64,000 bases of DNA from Casuarina equisetifolia (GCA_028551475.1 CM052355.1:19117543-19181542), one strand, 5' to 3'; numbered from the stretch's first letter, positions 25,391 through 40,446 are shown. Numbers and translations: made by a program. The notes: generated from the sequence alone by a model not told the origin.

Positions 25391-25614
25391 AACAAGATTA
25401 TACGCATCTAAATTTGGAAGCAAAATTCACTTGAGGAAAAAAAAAAAAAGTCATGGCAAGAATATGAGTAAAACTCAAAGTAAACTCTTATGAAAATTGA
25501 AAAACTGGGGCAACGGATAAAGTAATTATGGGATATGCCAAAAACAAGATAAAAATATTTTCTAAGTCGTCATTCAAATACCAAGATTCTCAAAAATTAA
25601 AATTTCTATCTACT
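25391..25614 (+). repeat. Dispersed repeat R, copy 3 (partial)
   Basis: Aligns with the second half of copy 2: AAATTTGGAAGCAAAATTC, an A tract, GGCAAGAATATGAGTAAAAC and AGATTCTCAAAAATTAAAAT. Confidence 0.65.
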
Positions 25615-26976
25615 TTATGCCATATTGAAATGTAACTTATATTAAAATGCCTGGGAAGTAGCATTATTGTTTAGCACTTACGAAGTTACAACATTGGTTA
25701 CTATACCACCATACAAATAATGCCTTTGGAAGCGCTTTATGAATACAAGCCTAGCTAGCCACTGTACCATAATTTTGCGCTAACACATGAGAGCATTGAT
25801 GACTTCTTACAAGTGTGAGCCCATCGAGTATGGTTGATATGATTACCTATAGGTTTGGTCAGACCCAAATGGAGACATACACTAATTAGAACCAATTCAA
25901 ATATGGATTTGAAGCGGGAGAGTTGGTCAACCTTTAAGTGCAATTCTACAAATAATTCACATTATCTAAGAGAAGAGATTATGAGTTCTACCATTGATAC
26001 TATGGGTTTTACATGGTTACATAACGAGTTTGGAAGGTAGCATAAAAATTGGCCCGGATGACAATATCTGTCCAACCTCCCACTGTCTCAATTGAAGAAG
26101 CTCATCGTTAAAAGATGCAAGGTATATTTTGGAATTTCTCTTATAAATGACAAAGGCAAATTATTAATTGAACTGGAAAAGGCTCAACACAAAGGGAGGA
26201 ACGGCTTCCAAGAATGAAGGAGGAGAATCATTAGGGCTTTGGTTATGCTGTGATGGGCCTAAGTAGTGGAGGTTTATGCCATTGATTTAGGTGAGCCTAA
26301 ATGAGTCTCGTACGCATGGGGCTCAGACATTCCAAAGCAAGATGTTTGTGATTGCCAAATTTATTCAATTTTTCGATTGAGCGGGACGCGGAACCTTCAT
26401 GCCAAATTTCACGGACCTTATTTGAACAACAAATGCTGGTCTAAACGAGTGAATCATCCTTCCCTATCTGACTTAATCCAATCAAGCCAATGAATCAGCC
26501 TTCATCTCATTCAGTGTTTCACCCATATTTTTTCACTTGTAACAATTTTAAGTTCTCTCTCTGCAAATACCGTCTCAACAGTCCCGAAAATTCATTTGAT
26601 CGAAAGCAAGCAAAACGACTCCAAAAACTGTGTTTTTTTTAAGCCTCTATTCTTCCAGACTAACTTCATATATGATCTTGGGGCCATCTATTTCCCCTTT
26701 TTGTATGCTATATAAATATCTAAGTGCTAGTAGTACCTACTCTCAAACTTTGCATATTTATCCGAGCATTTACTTTGAAAGTTGTTATAGAAGCTACTTA
26801 TCCGTTAAAAGGATACACCTTGAAAATGGTACAAAACTAGCCCATTGTAGCCATATTAAGTTTCACAAACCTACAATGATATGCCACATGTACAGCAAGA
26901 CTCTGGGTACAGGACGAGGAATGAGAAAAACTAAAGAAAACATTTGAAGATGCAACATCAGAAAATATAAAAAGTC

Positions 26977-29900
26977 TCATTGATGGCCACTGTCACGCTT
27001 ATGCTCCATCTCGTCTGCATCCTCAAATCTTTGATCGCTGATTTGAAGCTGTAGTGAGAACAGAATAAAATCAATCAAACAACCCTTTTGAAAATCTTTC
27101 ACTAACCATAGAGCAAATGTTCGGAGACAATCAAATGGACCAATTTAGAATCCAATCTCATCTTTATTATTTGCAATGCAAAAACTCCAATCTCCAGTTT
27201 GGATCATCTTAATCATCTTCTTCAGAGAACCAACACTCAATAAGAGTTAGTGTTACTACCAAGCAACTCTTTCTTGGCTTATTTGACCATTACAAAGAAC
27301 TAGAGAAGAAATCTAATTAAAATATAGAACGCATGATGGAACAACATAACAAGGAAAGAGAATTGAAATGAAGAAAAGTCTCGACTCTTCTGGCAAGAGT
27401 TCTGAACCATGCAAGTCGGTCAAAAACTACCAACAGAGAAGAACCAATCAGTAATGGCAAAACAAACAGCACAGTGCGGCCCAGTAGATGAGAGGTCTGG
27501 AGAAAAACTTGAGGTTTGTAAAGGATATCATGATCAAATATGTTCATCTCCACCTACTAATTTGTTAAGAACCAAAATCAAATATATATTTCTAGAAAAC
27601 AAATTATATATAACTTTGGTGTCATCACAAGGCTTCCAGAAGATTCTTTGTAATTATTAAAAACATAGCTAAGCATATCTGCACCACACCTTAAATGGTA
27701 ACCACTAGTGGGACTCCCAGTCATCAATTGTACAGCTTGGATCAATCTAATATACAACAAATAACACCTCCCAACCAATATAATCCACGTATAACACAAT
27801 CTCCCCAGTTGTGACACAATGCTTAGATGCTAACTATTTGGACTTGCCACAATCACCTATATGTAGACTTACCATAATCAGTGTGAGACTCAATACATGA
27901 ACTCACACGATGCCTCCCAATCCATACGTTTCTTTTTAGGAGCAATCAATTCTTGGTTTTAAGTAGGATCCCATGATAGTAAACACATTGCTTCTTTAGG
28001 ACCATCGACTAAAGTAACAATCCTGCCCCTACTAATTAACTCCAATATAGACCATATGAAAATTTAAGCTCTCATATCTTATTGATAAGTAAGACAAGGC
28101 TCCTAAGGCTACTAATTCTCATATCAGATGCAGTCAAGGCACCTAAAACAATAATTTGAATGAAGAGATTTTATCTATTTCAGTAACAGGGGGAGACAGA
28201 GAGAGACATTCAAATCACAAGACATTCCATGATGAATTTGACTCTTATCCTGAAACTGAATATAGGAAAGACAGACTAAAATGTGCACTAGCAGGCCCAC
28301 CTCAAGCACTGTACGAGCCAGGTCATGATCGCCATTGGAATGGCCAATTGAGCTGGTTGGATTTTGAGAAAAATGATCTTCCTCCTCTGTAAACAGAAAC
28401 ATGTCAAAATGCTGTGCATTTAGGATCTATGAATAGATTAAGGTATCTGAACAATTCTAAAGGTTGCATACCAGCTGTCTCATCTTCCATCTGATCAGCA
28501 CTAAAAACCCAATTGTGTTCTACTTCTTCTTCTAAAGAAACCGTAAAAAGTAGTAAATTCCATGAAACTAAGACATCCTACTTAATAAAACACCAAGAGA
28601 AAAAGTGACGAAAATACCCAATTCATTAGGGAAGAATGGTGCTCACCATCAATTGGTTCAGGATTAAGTTCAGCACATTCACAGAATATATCAAACAGAG
28701 TATCCACTATTACACAAATAACAAATTAGTTTTGCTTCAGTGATATCAACAAGAAAAATAAAACAAGATGTAATGACAGTATGCTAGTTGATTTACCATT
28801 AAAGATAAGAAATGGAAAAAGAACATGGAGAAAAGGGAAGAAAAAAATTACATTGGCTTGGATCTGATGGAACAAGCCTCATCTCTGTGATCTTGGATAA
28901 GTCTAGGGCATCACCACCCCCTGAATCTGAGTCTTCAGACTCCTCTTCATCAGCTCCTGTCTCAATCTTCAAACAGAATGACATTAACCAGCAATGTCTA
29001 AATCGGAAGGGATAAAGTTGCAAAACTATTATTGACAGGGATCAGATGTGCTGTAATTCTAGAAGAGACAAAGGCAAAGATGGATTCTTAAGTACACATT
29101 TTGACCGAGAAATTGTTACAGGAAAGAAAAAAGAATATATAAAGAGGAAAGGTCCTAATATGAAATGCTCATAAGATATCGAACTTAAATATATGAACTA
29201 CACACTGATAGATTTTTAAATTTAATCCTTTGACCAATAGTGAATATGAACAATTTGCTTCTTCAAGGCTTAGAATCATGGCATATGGAAAGTTTGATTT
29301 ATAAAGTTATCTTTTATTTGCCAAAACATAATGTCTTTGTGGATAACACCAAGAACCTTTCTTCACATATTACTATAAAGACAAACTTAAGGAGTCAGAG
29401 CAGCTTTTGCTGCGGTCAGATGGGGAAGATAAAATATACAGGACAAAATCCACTGAAACATCATAAAAAAGTGTAGGAGAGTCTATCGTCCATCAAGTAA
29501 GTTTAGAAGCAATGATTTCCAACCGTTTCCCAAAATTATAAGATTTTTATCCAATACAAATGCTTTCAAATGAACAATCAAAGCCAACATATATGAGTCA
29601 ATAAATTATACTGAACTCCTTCGGTGATGAAATGGATCCAGCCCTACTGAGCAAAAGAATTGGACAATCAAAAACCATATGATCATCCAATTAAACCATT
29701 ATGCACATACAAAGATGGCATATGCTTTATACTGAACTCTTCATATACTTCCAAGTTTTAACAAACATGGTAACATCCCAAGCCAACTTCATTATCATAT
29801 GTGCAGGTGAAACATTGTCTCAGCAAAACTTAAAAGAGATTCCAACATCCTACTGAAAGAAAGACATCATTTGTGAGTCAGACTTGACATGCTTAGTTTA

Positions 29901-31131
29901 CAAGCTACCTAATCTCTGGTTTTTCAGCTATATTGGTTTAATAGTTTATTTAATCCTGACCAATAATTCTAAGTTTCAAGTGATATCAACTGGAAGCTGA
30001 CATTCCAAACCAGCAAGAAGTCCCAGAAACTCAGAAAGACAATGGAATGGTTTTTGAAGCCAGTTTTTTAAGAAGGAAACATTTGAAACAAACAAAGTTG
30101 CTCACAAAGAAACGTTACATACCCACTGAAGAACAGTATGAGGGCGGGTGAGAAAACTTGCATACCTGAGTGTAAATACAAGGAGAGGGATAGGCCTCGG
30201 GGTCTCTTGAAACAGCATGCAGTGACAAAGACAAGAAATCAATTGCATAACCTTTGGCCCTGTCTGCATCACTCAACCAAACCACTTGCCTGAAAAAACC
30301 CATCAGCAAGCTGAATATAAATGGATACAACTTTCTGTCAAATCAACCTAGTATAATGGCCTTGTCTCTCTCCTTACCAACCTAAGACTAAACACCACGG
30401 CTCCACTTGTCTAAGTGGAAAACATAACAAAAAATTCATATTACCTAAATCTTGTCTAGAAATCCTCTATAAATGAAGAAACGACCCTCCATTTTTCAGG
30501 GAGCTTTTGGCTAAAAGTGGGCTTTCCAATAACATATCTCCACTTCAATATCTTATTCCTCAGGCTTGAGCAAAATGTATCATGAACCTTCAGCCAGTTT
30601 TGGGCATTGAATTGAAGCTCAAATGGCACTCTTCTCATGGAACATTGAGTCTAAGATTCACCGGGTCATTATGTAAGTGGATTGTAGGATATCACAAGCA
30701 TATAAACCTAAGAATTTCTTCTTTCTCCGAAGAACACCAAATTTTATCATCGAAAACAAAAGAAAAAAAAAACAATATCCTACAATTCTTATAATATCAT
30801 ACTCTTCTTTCCCCTAGAAGACTCAAGATTTCTCTGTTAAAAATCAGCATAAAATAAATTTTCGACCTTGCTTCCTCTTGTTCTGTTTTCTCTCCGTCCA
30901 AGTATGATTCAAAAAACACACACGTACACAAACATACAGAGAGAAAGCGAGAGAGAGAGAGTACTTGCTGGAGATATAGAGTGTGCCAGGGGACTCGGGA
31001 GCACGATTCCCCAGAACAACAGCGACACCGGGCTGCACGTGCATGAGCTCCTCACCATTTTCGGCGTCGAGAACAGGTTCTCCGGGACCGTCTCCAACTC
31101 TCTCCGTGAACTGTCTCAGCCCTAACACCAT
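26977..31131 (-). CDS. pICln, methylosome subunit (chloride conductance regulatory protein ICln)
   Basis: pICln is a cytosolic chaperone that binds spliceosomal Sm proteins and presents them to the PRMT5 methylosome; the chloride-channel name is historical. Seven coding exons (30965-31131, 30166-30289, 28852-28966, 28647-28706, 28472-28531, 28301-28386, 26977-27048) all have GT-AG borders, join in phase and give 227 residues. Exon 1 encodes MVLGLRQFTERVGDGPGEPV and the VVLGNR.PESPGTLYISSK strand segment. Exon 2 holds VVWLSDADRAKGYAIDFLSL and SLHAVSRDPEAY (PH-like fold). Exon 3 carries the acidic loop DEEESEDSDSGGG followed by ALDLSKITEMRLVPSDPSQ. Exon 4 has LFDIFCECAELNPEP. The C-terminus is acidic and ends ISDQRFEDADEMEHKRDSGHQ-stop apart from its first residues LQ. 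Domain order and length match plant ICln. The largest introns are 1252 and 1199 bp. Nothing suggests inactivation. Confidence 0.95.
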
Positions 31132-31219
31132 TTTCTCAACAGTACTCTAATTCGTTCTGTCTATTTTAATCTGGTATGCGTTATGTGTAAGAGGGAAGGA
31201 TCTGAGTATTCTAGTATAG

Positions 31220-31228
31220 TAGGGTTTT
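31220..31228 (-). promoter_or_regulatory. Telo-box-like element upstream of pICln
   Basis: On the minus strand AAAACCCTA lies about 90 bp upstream of the ATG. Similar boxes mark starts of translation- and growth-linked plant genes. No clear TATA box was seen. Confidence 0.4.
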
Positions 31229-32275
31229 GGGAGGTTTTGGTGAGTCTTTGGGGAGGAAGACCCTAGCGCGCGGCGCGAAATGAGAACTTTACCTTATTCT
31301 ATTTTTCCTTTTTTTTTTATTCTCTGTAAAATATCATATAGATATATAGTTTTTGTTATTGATGTTATTCGTGATTACGTAAGATTTATTTTACCATGTA
31401 GGATTTTTATATTTCTAATTACTATTTCAGAAGGTTTACCCTTTTATTTGTATGAGAGAGCGAACTTGGAAGTCCAAGTCGAAGGACAGGCATGAGCAAA
31501 CCAATTGCAGATCCATTTAATAATTGACATGATCAAGTTGTAGTCACTTCCTACATAATCTATAGCAATGTGTGTATAAATAGAAGCCTCTTGTTTGATC
31601 TTGTCTAATAGTTAAATTTTGATGGGCTCATTGAGGTGGGCTGACATCAATAAACCTTATGAAACTTACTTGTGTGTTTATATTGATGGATTTAAGATTA
31701 GTTCAATTAAACAAGACATATGACTTCTTAATTGGTAAATATAAATTGATCAATGTGGACCATCACTTTCCTATTAGATCTAGTATAAGTTAGACTTACA
31801 AAATAACATATATAGTAAAGACTTCTTCTAACTTCAGACATAGTAGAGAATAAAATAAAATAAAATAAACTTATACTTTTCTCATAAAGAAACTTTCTTA
31901 AAATTTTTTGTCCAATAGTTTTATCAAAATAATATGTAATAGTAACAGTAAAACAAAGGAGAAACATCAAGTTCAAAATATTGAATTTCACATTGTGATT
32001 TTCCCTATAGATGTTGAAAATAGTATGTTTTCTCATTCTTGTTTTTGTTCATCTTTTGTTCTTGGTATTCTTGATTTGATTATGTATATCTTGATTTTCT
32101 ATCTCCTTGGAAATCAATTAAAGCTTACACTAGCATCTAAAGCAAATCTACGGGTGAGAATAAAGCAACAAGCTAGGAACATGCATGCTTTGTACATCAA
32201 CATATTAAGAAGACAACAAATATGGGAAGCATTTTTATCTTTTCTTTTCTCAAGAAATTGTTGAAATAGGTGATA
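31229..32275. other. No gene recognised
   Basis: AT-rich DNA left of the copia remnant. ORFs of about 100 codons lie on opposite strands at 31728-32264 and resemble no known protein. Confidence 0.5.
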
Positions 32276-32482
32276 TGTTGTGGGGCACCCTTGTTATTTT
32301 TCATTTCCGATGCTAGCTTGTTAGTTAACTGGCAGGCTTATAAACTCTTAGCTCATTTTGTATTTAAGTGTAAAGACATTCTTTTATACTGATTGGAATA
32401 CAAGTGCACATGACAACTTGGTTGGGCAACCTTCCTAACTCCGTCTAAAGCACTTGTCTAGTTCCTTTTTCTATCTCTTTCA
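32276..32482 (+). repeat. Putative 5' LTR of the copia remnant
   Basis: The block begins TGTTGTGGGGC and ends CTCTTTCA. It is followed at 32486 by TGGTATCCAAGAG, a close relative of the initiator-tRNA-Met primer site TGGTATCAGAGC. A length of 207 bp fits small copia LTRs. No 3' LTR partner was found near 35.8 kb. Confidence 0.5.
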
Positions 32483-32855
32483 ATATGGTATCCAAGAGGT
32501 TGAGATGGTAGCATTCTCCTTCAACTCCTAGGACAAAGTAGTTATAGCTCACTTAGATATGCCATTAAAGGTATTACAATACCTTCATTCAAGGGTTTTT
32601 TTGGTTGAAATTTTAAATTGTTAGTTGAATATTGGTACTTGTGCTATGTTTTTTGTTACAATCCACTGCATTTCATTGCCACATCACCTTGAATCACATA
32701 GTTTGATTGACATCTCACTTACCAACATTGCGTTTTGACCATTTTGCTTCATTCTTCCCACATTTATTATCAAACCTCAGTGAACATGAACATGACTATG
32801 GCATAAAGCTTTTTTTTTCAATTGTGTTCTTCTTTTTTGGCATCTCGTATGATAT

Positions 32856-33051
32856 GCCAAAAGAGTTTTTGTTTATACACTTCTTAACAAAATATGATAG
32901 TAGAATACAAGTAGAGTCATTTATTAGATGTTACATGGGTCTTGATGTTTTAGGCCAAAAGAGTTTTTGTTTATACACTTCTTAACAAAATATGATAGTA
33001 GAATACAAGTAGAGTCATTTATTAGATGTTGCATGGGTCTTAATGTTTTAG
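32856..33051 (+). repeat. Tandem duplication, period 98 bp, inside the copia remnant
   Basis: GCCAAAAGAGTTTTTGTTTA starts at 32856 and again at 32954. The two 98-bp units differ at about two positions (TTACATGG/TTGCATGG, CTTGATG/CTTAATG). High identity in an old element indicates a late local duplication. Confidence 0.9.
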
Positions 33052-34050
33052 GCTCACATCCTTGCACATTTTTGGAGAAACTGTATTTTGATAGCTATTC
33101 ACATCATTAACTGATTACTTAGTCCTAGACTTAGGAATTGGTTTCCTTTGAGATATTACATGGTAAACTACCTTTATTAGATAATTTACAAATCTTTGGA
33201 TATAGATGTTATGCCATACATTTATGTCATAAAGACAAAGTCTCTCCAAAGGCCATATCATGTGTATTTCTTGGTTATCCTTCTTACCAAAAAAGTTATA
33301 AGGTTTATGATCTAGATAACAAAAGATTGTTTATGAGTCATGGTGTCATTTTTTATGAATACAATTTTTCATTTTGTCCAAGTCAACCTTTAGATTCTTT
33401 TTATGATATGCTCTTGACTAAGCTATACCAATCTTGGATGTCATTTAGTCATGTAATCCACTACCTATTCCATTGGAATTATCTATGGATATATCACAAA
33501 CACCACATCAAGAGTCATCCTTGGAGCCTTCTCCATGACTACATACTCCACCCTTAGGTACACTCTTAATCTACTAATCCTCCTCAAACCATAACATTGA
33601 GTTAGCATTTTGAAAAACTTATGAAGCCCTTTCTAAAAAAATCACCACTAATTGTTTGGTGGTCATTGCGACCCACACGTCCTTTCATTTGAACTACTAA
33701 TTACATATGTTTAACCACCTTCATAGGGTTCAACAATTGTTACCCTATATTCGATCATATTTCTCATGACCACTTTGACGCACATTACATAAATTTTGTT
33801 GCTTCAATCTCCATTGTCATTGAACCCAAGACATATCATCAGGTTCTTAAGGATAATCATTGGATTGATGTTATGAATCAAGATTTATCGACCTTTGAGG
33901 CTAATTATATGTGAGATGTTATAACACTTTTGCATGGTCATAGAGCCATAAGATGTAAGGGGATATATAAGGAGAAGTACTATGTAGATAGTATGATAGA
34001 GAGATACAACGTTCACTTGGTAACTAAAATGCATACATAAAAATTTTAAT

Positions 34051-35770
34051 TATAAGCATAGCATCTATCAAAAATTGGGTCTTCGTACATGAAGATTTGA
34101 TAAAAGAAGTTTATATACAACTTCCATCCGATTTTTTTTTCTTAAAGGAAGCAATCAGCATGTTGTTCAAGGAAATCAATACATAGATTGAATCAAGTAT
34201 CGAGACAATGGTATGTCAAGTTTATAAAGGAACTTCTTGTAGGTGGTTTTTGTCAATCTTTACATGATTGTGCAATATTCACTAGATGGATTAGAGATTC
34301 ATTCATCATTATTCTATTTTATATTGATAATATCTTAGTCATTAGGGATAATCTTTTTGCAATTTCAAAGTTTAAAAAATATTTGCATTCAATATTTTAC
34401 ATGAAAGATCTTGGATAGTGCAAATATTTTCTTGGGATAAAGATAACTCGCTTACTAAAAGGTATATACCATAATCAACACAAGTATGCATTATAACTAA
34501 TCTTAGAGGTTGGACTTGAGGAGTCAAAATTTGCCATCACCACTTAGTAGCCAAGGGGTACACACAATGAGAAGGCATAAACTATTATGAAACCTTCTCC
34601 CAAGTGGTAAAATCAATGATTATGAGATTAGTTATAAGTATAGCATCCATAAAAAATTAGTGCTTTCATGTGTTAATGTATTATGTCTTATTGCATAAAG
34701 ATTTGATGGAAGAAGTTTATATGCAACTTTCACATGATCTTTTCCCTTAGGTGAGTGATTAGCATGTCTCTTAAGGAAGTCACTATACAAATTGAAACAA
34801 GCATTGAGGTAATGGTATGCCAAGTTCACAAAAGCATTTCTTGTAGATGGTTTTTGACAACCTTTACATGACTATACAATATTTACTAGATGGATTAGAG
34901 ATTCATTCATCATTCTTCTATTTTATATTAATGATATCTTGGTGATTAAAGGTAATCTTTCTACAATTTTAGAGTTTATAAAAATATTTGCATTCAATAT
35001 TTCACATGAGAAACCTTAGATGGTGCAAATATTTTATTAGGATAGAGATAGCTCACTTGTCATGCAAATATTTTATTGGGATAGAGATAACTCATTTGTC
35101 AAAGGGTATATACCTTAGTCAACACAAGTATGCATTTAAGCTAATATCAAAGGTTAGACTTGGGGGGTCAAAATCTGTCGTCATGCTTAGTACTCAAGGG
35201 GTACATGAGGTGGCATAGACTATTATAAAACCTTTTTCCCAATGATAAAGTCAATGACTATGAGATTAGTTATAAGCATAACATCCATAAAAAAATTAGT
35301 ACTTTCATTGGTTAAATGTGCACAATGTCTTTTTGCATGGAGATTTCATAAAAGAGGTTTATATGTGGTTTCCATCCAATTTTTTCTCATAAGAGGAAAG
35401 ATTAATATGTTGTTTGAAAAAGTTAATATAGAAATTGAAACAAATATTGAGACAATGATATACTAAGTTTACTGAGACACTTCTTACAAGTGATTTTTAA
35501 CAATTTTTACATAACTATATACTATTCACTAGACAAACTGAAGTCTTTTATTTTATGTTGATGATATTTTTTTTTACAATTTTAGAGTTTAAGAGATATT
35601 TACATTCAATATTTCATATGAACAATTTTAAGTAATGTAAATATTTTCTTGAAATAGAGATAACTTCCTTACCAAAGGAAATATACCTTTATCAATATAG
35701 GTGTGCATTGGAGTTAATTTCAGATGTTGAACTTGAGTCAAAATCTACCATCACCTCTTCGGAATGAAAT
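34051..35770 (+). repeat. Three tandem copies of a copia reverse-transcriptase segment
   Basis: The segment opening TATAAGCATA/GCATC... starts at 34051, 34633 and 35271 (spacings 582 and 638 bp). Each unit carries a degenerate form of the same RT region: LHGDL-type text, GGFCQSLHD, the IDDIL-like motif, HSIFHM.NL, a stretch like KYFIGIEITHLSKGIYLSQ and a SKS/SKL-type tail. Unit 2 has a further internal repeat of about 50 bp (GCAAATATTTTATT.GGATAGAGATA twice, at 35025-35100). The three units differ by many substitutions and indels. Confidence 0.85.
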
Positions 35771-36653
35771 GTAAAATCAACCATAGTAAAGTATGATAAG
35801 AGAGATCTCGAGAGAGAGAGTAGTAGCCATCGTCATTGCTCCTGAAATCCCGGAAAAACTCAAACAAACACCGCCTCTAAGGGCCTAGGCATGAGAGAGC
35901 CCGTCAATGGAAGTGGTGACAGTTTGCTTGTATTCGCGTTCCTTGAAACATGAGATCTTATTCAGTAACATTTGAAGTGGAAAGAAATTTCACCGTTTAT
36001 TCTTTTTGTAATTTGAAAAATTGAAGCAGTATTATGTATAGGAAAAGGGTGCGTCTCTCCGTACGTCTGCCAATTCGCACCTCTTTCCACCAATGGAACA
36101 AATCTAAATGTGGCAAGTCTAATTAATGGCAGAACGGTTTCAAGCTCAGTATACTTTTGGCCCCTTTAGTTGTATCGGATTAGAACGAAAATAATTTGTT
36201 CAAACACAAGGCCATACATACACGAGGCGTCCAATATTTCCCCTCAGGGGCTGACGTTAAAAGGTCACGCTAACCTCGGTTAATGGTCATGTGCAAATCA
36301 TCTTTCATAACATGGGGAGATCAAGTCAACGCAGCACCCACATTACGAGATGCAAATCATTTTCCTCAGACGCAAAAATATTATCAGCACCTATGTATAT
36401 ACCTCAATCCGAAGTTTCAAAATAACGCGACCATATCACCAAACAGAGTAAAGGGGACAATGAAACGATAAATAAACCTCAAGATTGAAATAAAAAAATC
36501 CTTGGTTCCATCTTTCGTTCCTAGTAAAGAAGCATGACAAAATCTTCTGACAATTACAAATTAGGTTTCACAGCTTGAGATAGGAAGACCACCATCTCGA
36601 TCAGTCGAAGTAACCATACCTGAAAGTTTAATAAAATGTGCTAACTACGTAGT
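35771..36653. other. No gene recognised; includes RPS13 3' flank
   Basis: A short GA repeat lies near 35804-35818. The sequence from 36480 to 36653 is probably the 3' UTR of RPS13. No other feature was recognised. Confidence 0.5.
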
Positions 36654-38564
<1,911 letters not shown>

Positions 38565-38630
38565 GGTGACGGCAAAGGAGGTGCGGCGCCCTCTGTGCTT
38601 TAGTTCCCCTCCCGAGACGATCGAGCTGTC

Positions 38631-38672
38631 AAACCCTAGGTTTGCCTCAAAGACGGATGGAGGAAATATATA
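38631..38672 (-). promoter_or_regulatory. RPS13 core promoter: TATA box and telo-box
   Basis: On the minus strand TATATATTTC (38663-38672) is followed about 20 bp later by AAACCTAGGGTTT (38631-38643), a two-sided telo-box. The ATG follows about 65 bp downstream. This is the usual plant ribosomal protein layout. Confidence 0.7.
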
Positions 38673-39902
38673 GTGAGCACTATTCCGTTATTTAGCCTTA
38701 AAGTTGTAATATTGACAAACATGTCCTCTCATCGTTTACATTTAATTTATTACTGGGTTCGAGCCCATGGCCTTTTGTATTCAAGCACACACACAGCCCA
38801 CAGCCCACAGCCCACATGTATAATTATATTTAATTTGCTACTCAATTCTTTTTGTCATCTGTCTCAGACGGGATGTATACGATTTTTCTTGTAATTGTGA
38901 ATAGAACTCTTAGAGGTCTGTGGGGCATCCAATATTTATTTGCCTTTCCTCTTCCTTGCAACTTTCATTGTTGTCTTCGACGCGTTTTCATGGTATTGGA
39001 GCCTATGTTGGGAAACCCAATGTTTTCACACTAATATATATTCAGTGTGACCTACTGAGAGAAAGGAAGGTGTGTTTGGAAAGAGGAAGCGAATTTGTGT
39101 CTTGGGGGTTCTAAGAGGTTTTTAAGCACACCTTTTTGTAGTTGTAAAAGAAGTTGCTCTTTGTTGGTTTCTTCACAGCTTGGAGTAAGAAAAAGGGAAG
39201 GGCTGAATTTGCAAGCAGTGAACACCGCTGTTTTAGGACAGCCAACTTCTCCTTTTAAAGTAGCATTTTATTCCTGTTGCTTTGTCGTTTAATTATTGGG
39301 ATATGTCAGATTATGTGTGCCATTGATTTCTACTAAAAATACATATTTACCCTTTAGAAGTCATTTGATTTTCCATTTAGCCATTACTTTCCCCCAAAAG
39401 TCAACTTTCTACAAGTTCTTCGCCTAAAAACAAAATTCTAAGATCAGTGGTTGAATCATCTGAAAATACAATATGAAATCCGCTTAATTTGTCGCCATCT
39501 ACATTTTTAGGCACTCCTCTTGGATATAATAAACTTCAAAACTCTTCAAATTACAAACTTTAGAGTTTTAAGGTTTGACAATCCTTCAATGCCACGAAGA
39601 AGTTAGGTTTTCTCGATTGTATATTTCCAAAACCGACGGATGATACTGTTAAAGCTGATCAATGGGACATGGTACACTTGGCAATTGTCAAAAGGTTGGA
39701 GAAATCTGTCAATACCTCCTTAGTGAAACAAAGATGAAATCAACTGCTATTTATGAGTACCATCGGACCTTAGGAATTCATAACAGTTGCCAGGTAGAGA
39801 ACTACGAGAATGGTAATAGTTCGGATGATTGGGCTATATGTTTCAAAGTAATTAATGGTAGGTTTGTGCAAATAGTCTTTAATCACGCCATGAGATGATC
39901 AA
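38673..39902. other. No gene recognised
   Basis: Contains a short AGCCCAC triplicate near 38795-38815. Near 39630-39720 a frame reads DDTVKADQWDMVHLAIVKRL, faintly like copia gag, but too little to call. The region ends at the gypsy insertion site. Confidence 0.45.
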
Positions 39903-39907
39903 GTGTA
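39903..39907. repeat. Target-site duplication GTGTA, left
   Basis: GTGTA directly precedes the left LTR and is repeated at 54054-54058 directly after the right LTR. It proves a single retroviral-type integration for the outer element. Confidence 0.9.
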
Positions 39908-40431
39908 TGTTATGGGCCATTGTCACAATAGACATGACACTTGAGTGGGAATGTTGCTCCTGAGGGTTTTTGGAAGAAAAACACGGGTGATGCACAGGGT
40001 CTTGTGTTGAAAGTAGCGTATAATGTACTTTTGGATGTAGTGCATTATACAAGGTCATGGTGTTAGGTAGAAGCGGTAAGCAACCATTTGGGGAAGAAGG
40101 CACGCGTGCCAAGAGAGGCATGGAAGATGGCATGTAGTATCTTTTTTTAATGTCTAAGTAGTAATGTGTAATAGCTCTTATTAACCATTAAGACTATGTT
40201 AGTACTTCTCTCTTGAGACATGCTTAGTGGTCTTTATAAGGGAAAAAGAAAAAGAGTTGTAATCATCCTATTTTTAATGAATGTGTAAAGAGTTTGCTTC
40301 ACTTCCAATGAAGCTCTTTAGTCCCAGAGTTAAACACCCTGGGTGTTAAGAAAAGAGGCTTGTCGACCTCTTTTCATAGGGTTTGGTTCTCAATCGTCCA
40401 TTTACTTGTTTTGCTGCCTAAGTTCTTAACA
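39908..40431 (+). repeat. 5' LTR of the gypsy element (524 bp)
   Basis: Starts TGTTATGGGCCATTGTCA and ends CTAAGTTCTTAACA. It aligns over its full length with 53531-54053. The 3' half contains CTTTATAAGGGAAA, a likely promoter/TATA region. Confidence 0.92.
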
Positions 40432-40434
40432 AAG

Positions 40435-40446
40435 TTGCATCAGAGC
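40435..40446 (+). other. Primer-binding site, tRNA-iMet type
   Basis: TTGCATCAGAGC lies three bases after the LTR end. The plant consensus is TGGTATCAGAGC, so two or three bases have drifted. Confidence 0.75.

Larger units (their letters stand above)
24471..26976. other. No intact gene; dispersed repeats
   Basis: Holds repeat R copies 2 and 3. Around 26070-26125 a short frame reads NLPLSQLKKLIVKRCK, reminiscent of a plant leucine-rich repeat, but it is far too short to call. The rest is unrecognised. Confidence 0.5.
32276..35770 (+). mobile_element. Decayed Ty1/copia retrotransposon
   Basis: The order is LTR, primer site, then a strongly shortened gag/protease part, integrase C-part and reverse transcriptase, all riddled with stops. 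Integrase/linker: HGKLPLLDNLQIFGYRCYA and CVFLGYPSYQKSYKVYDL (33138-33390). RT start: IERYNVHLVTK near 34000. RT core: QWYVKFIKELLVGGFCQSLH, FYIDNILVIRDN (from the usual YVDDIL) and FKKYLHSIFYMKDLG (34188-34418). The order integrase before RT is diagnostic for copia. The RT stretch is repeated three times in tandem (see separate entry). RNase H was not recognised as a separate block. The right boundary is approximate. Confidence 0.8.

Noticed and set aside
26070..26230. Leucine-rich-repeat-like phrase NLPLSQLKKLIVKRCK
   Set aside because: One short phrase in a frame of about 55 codons; no NB-ARC or further repeats nearby.
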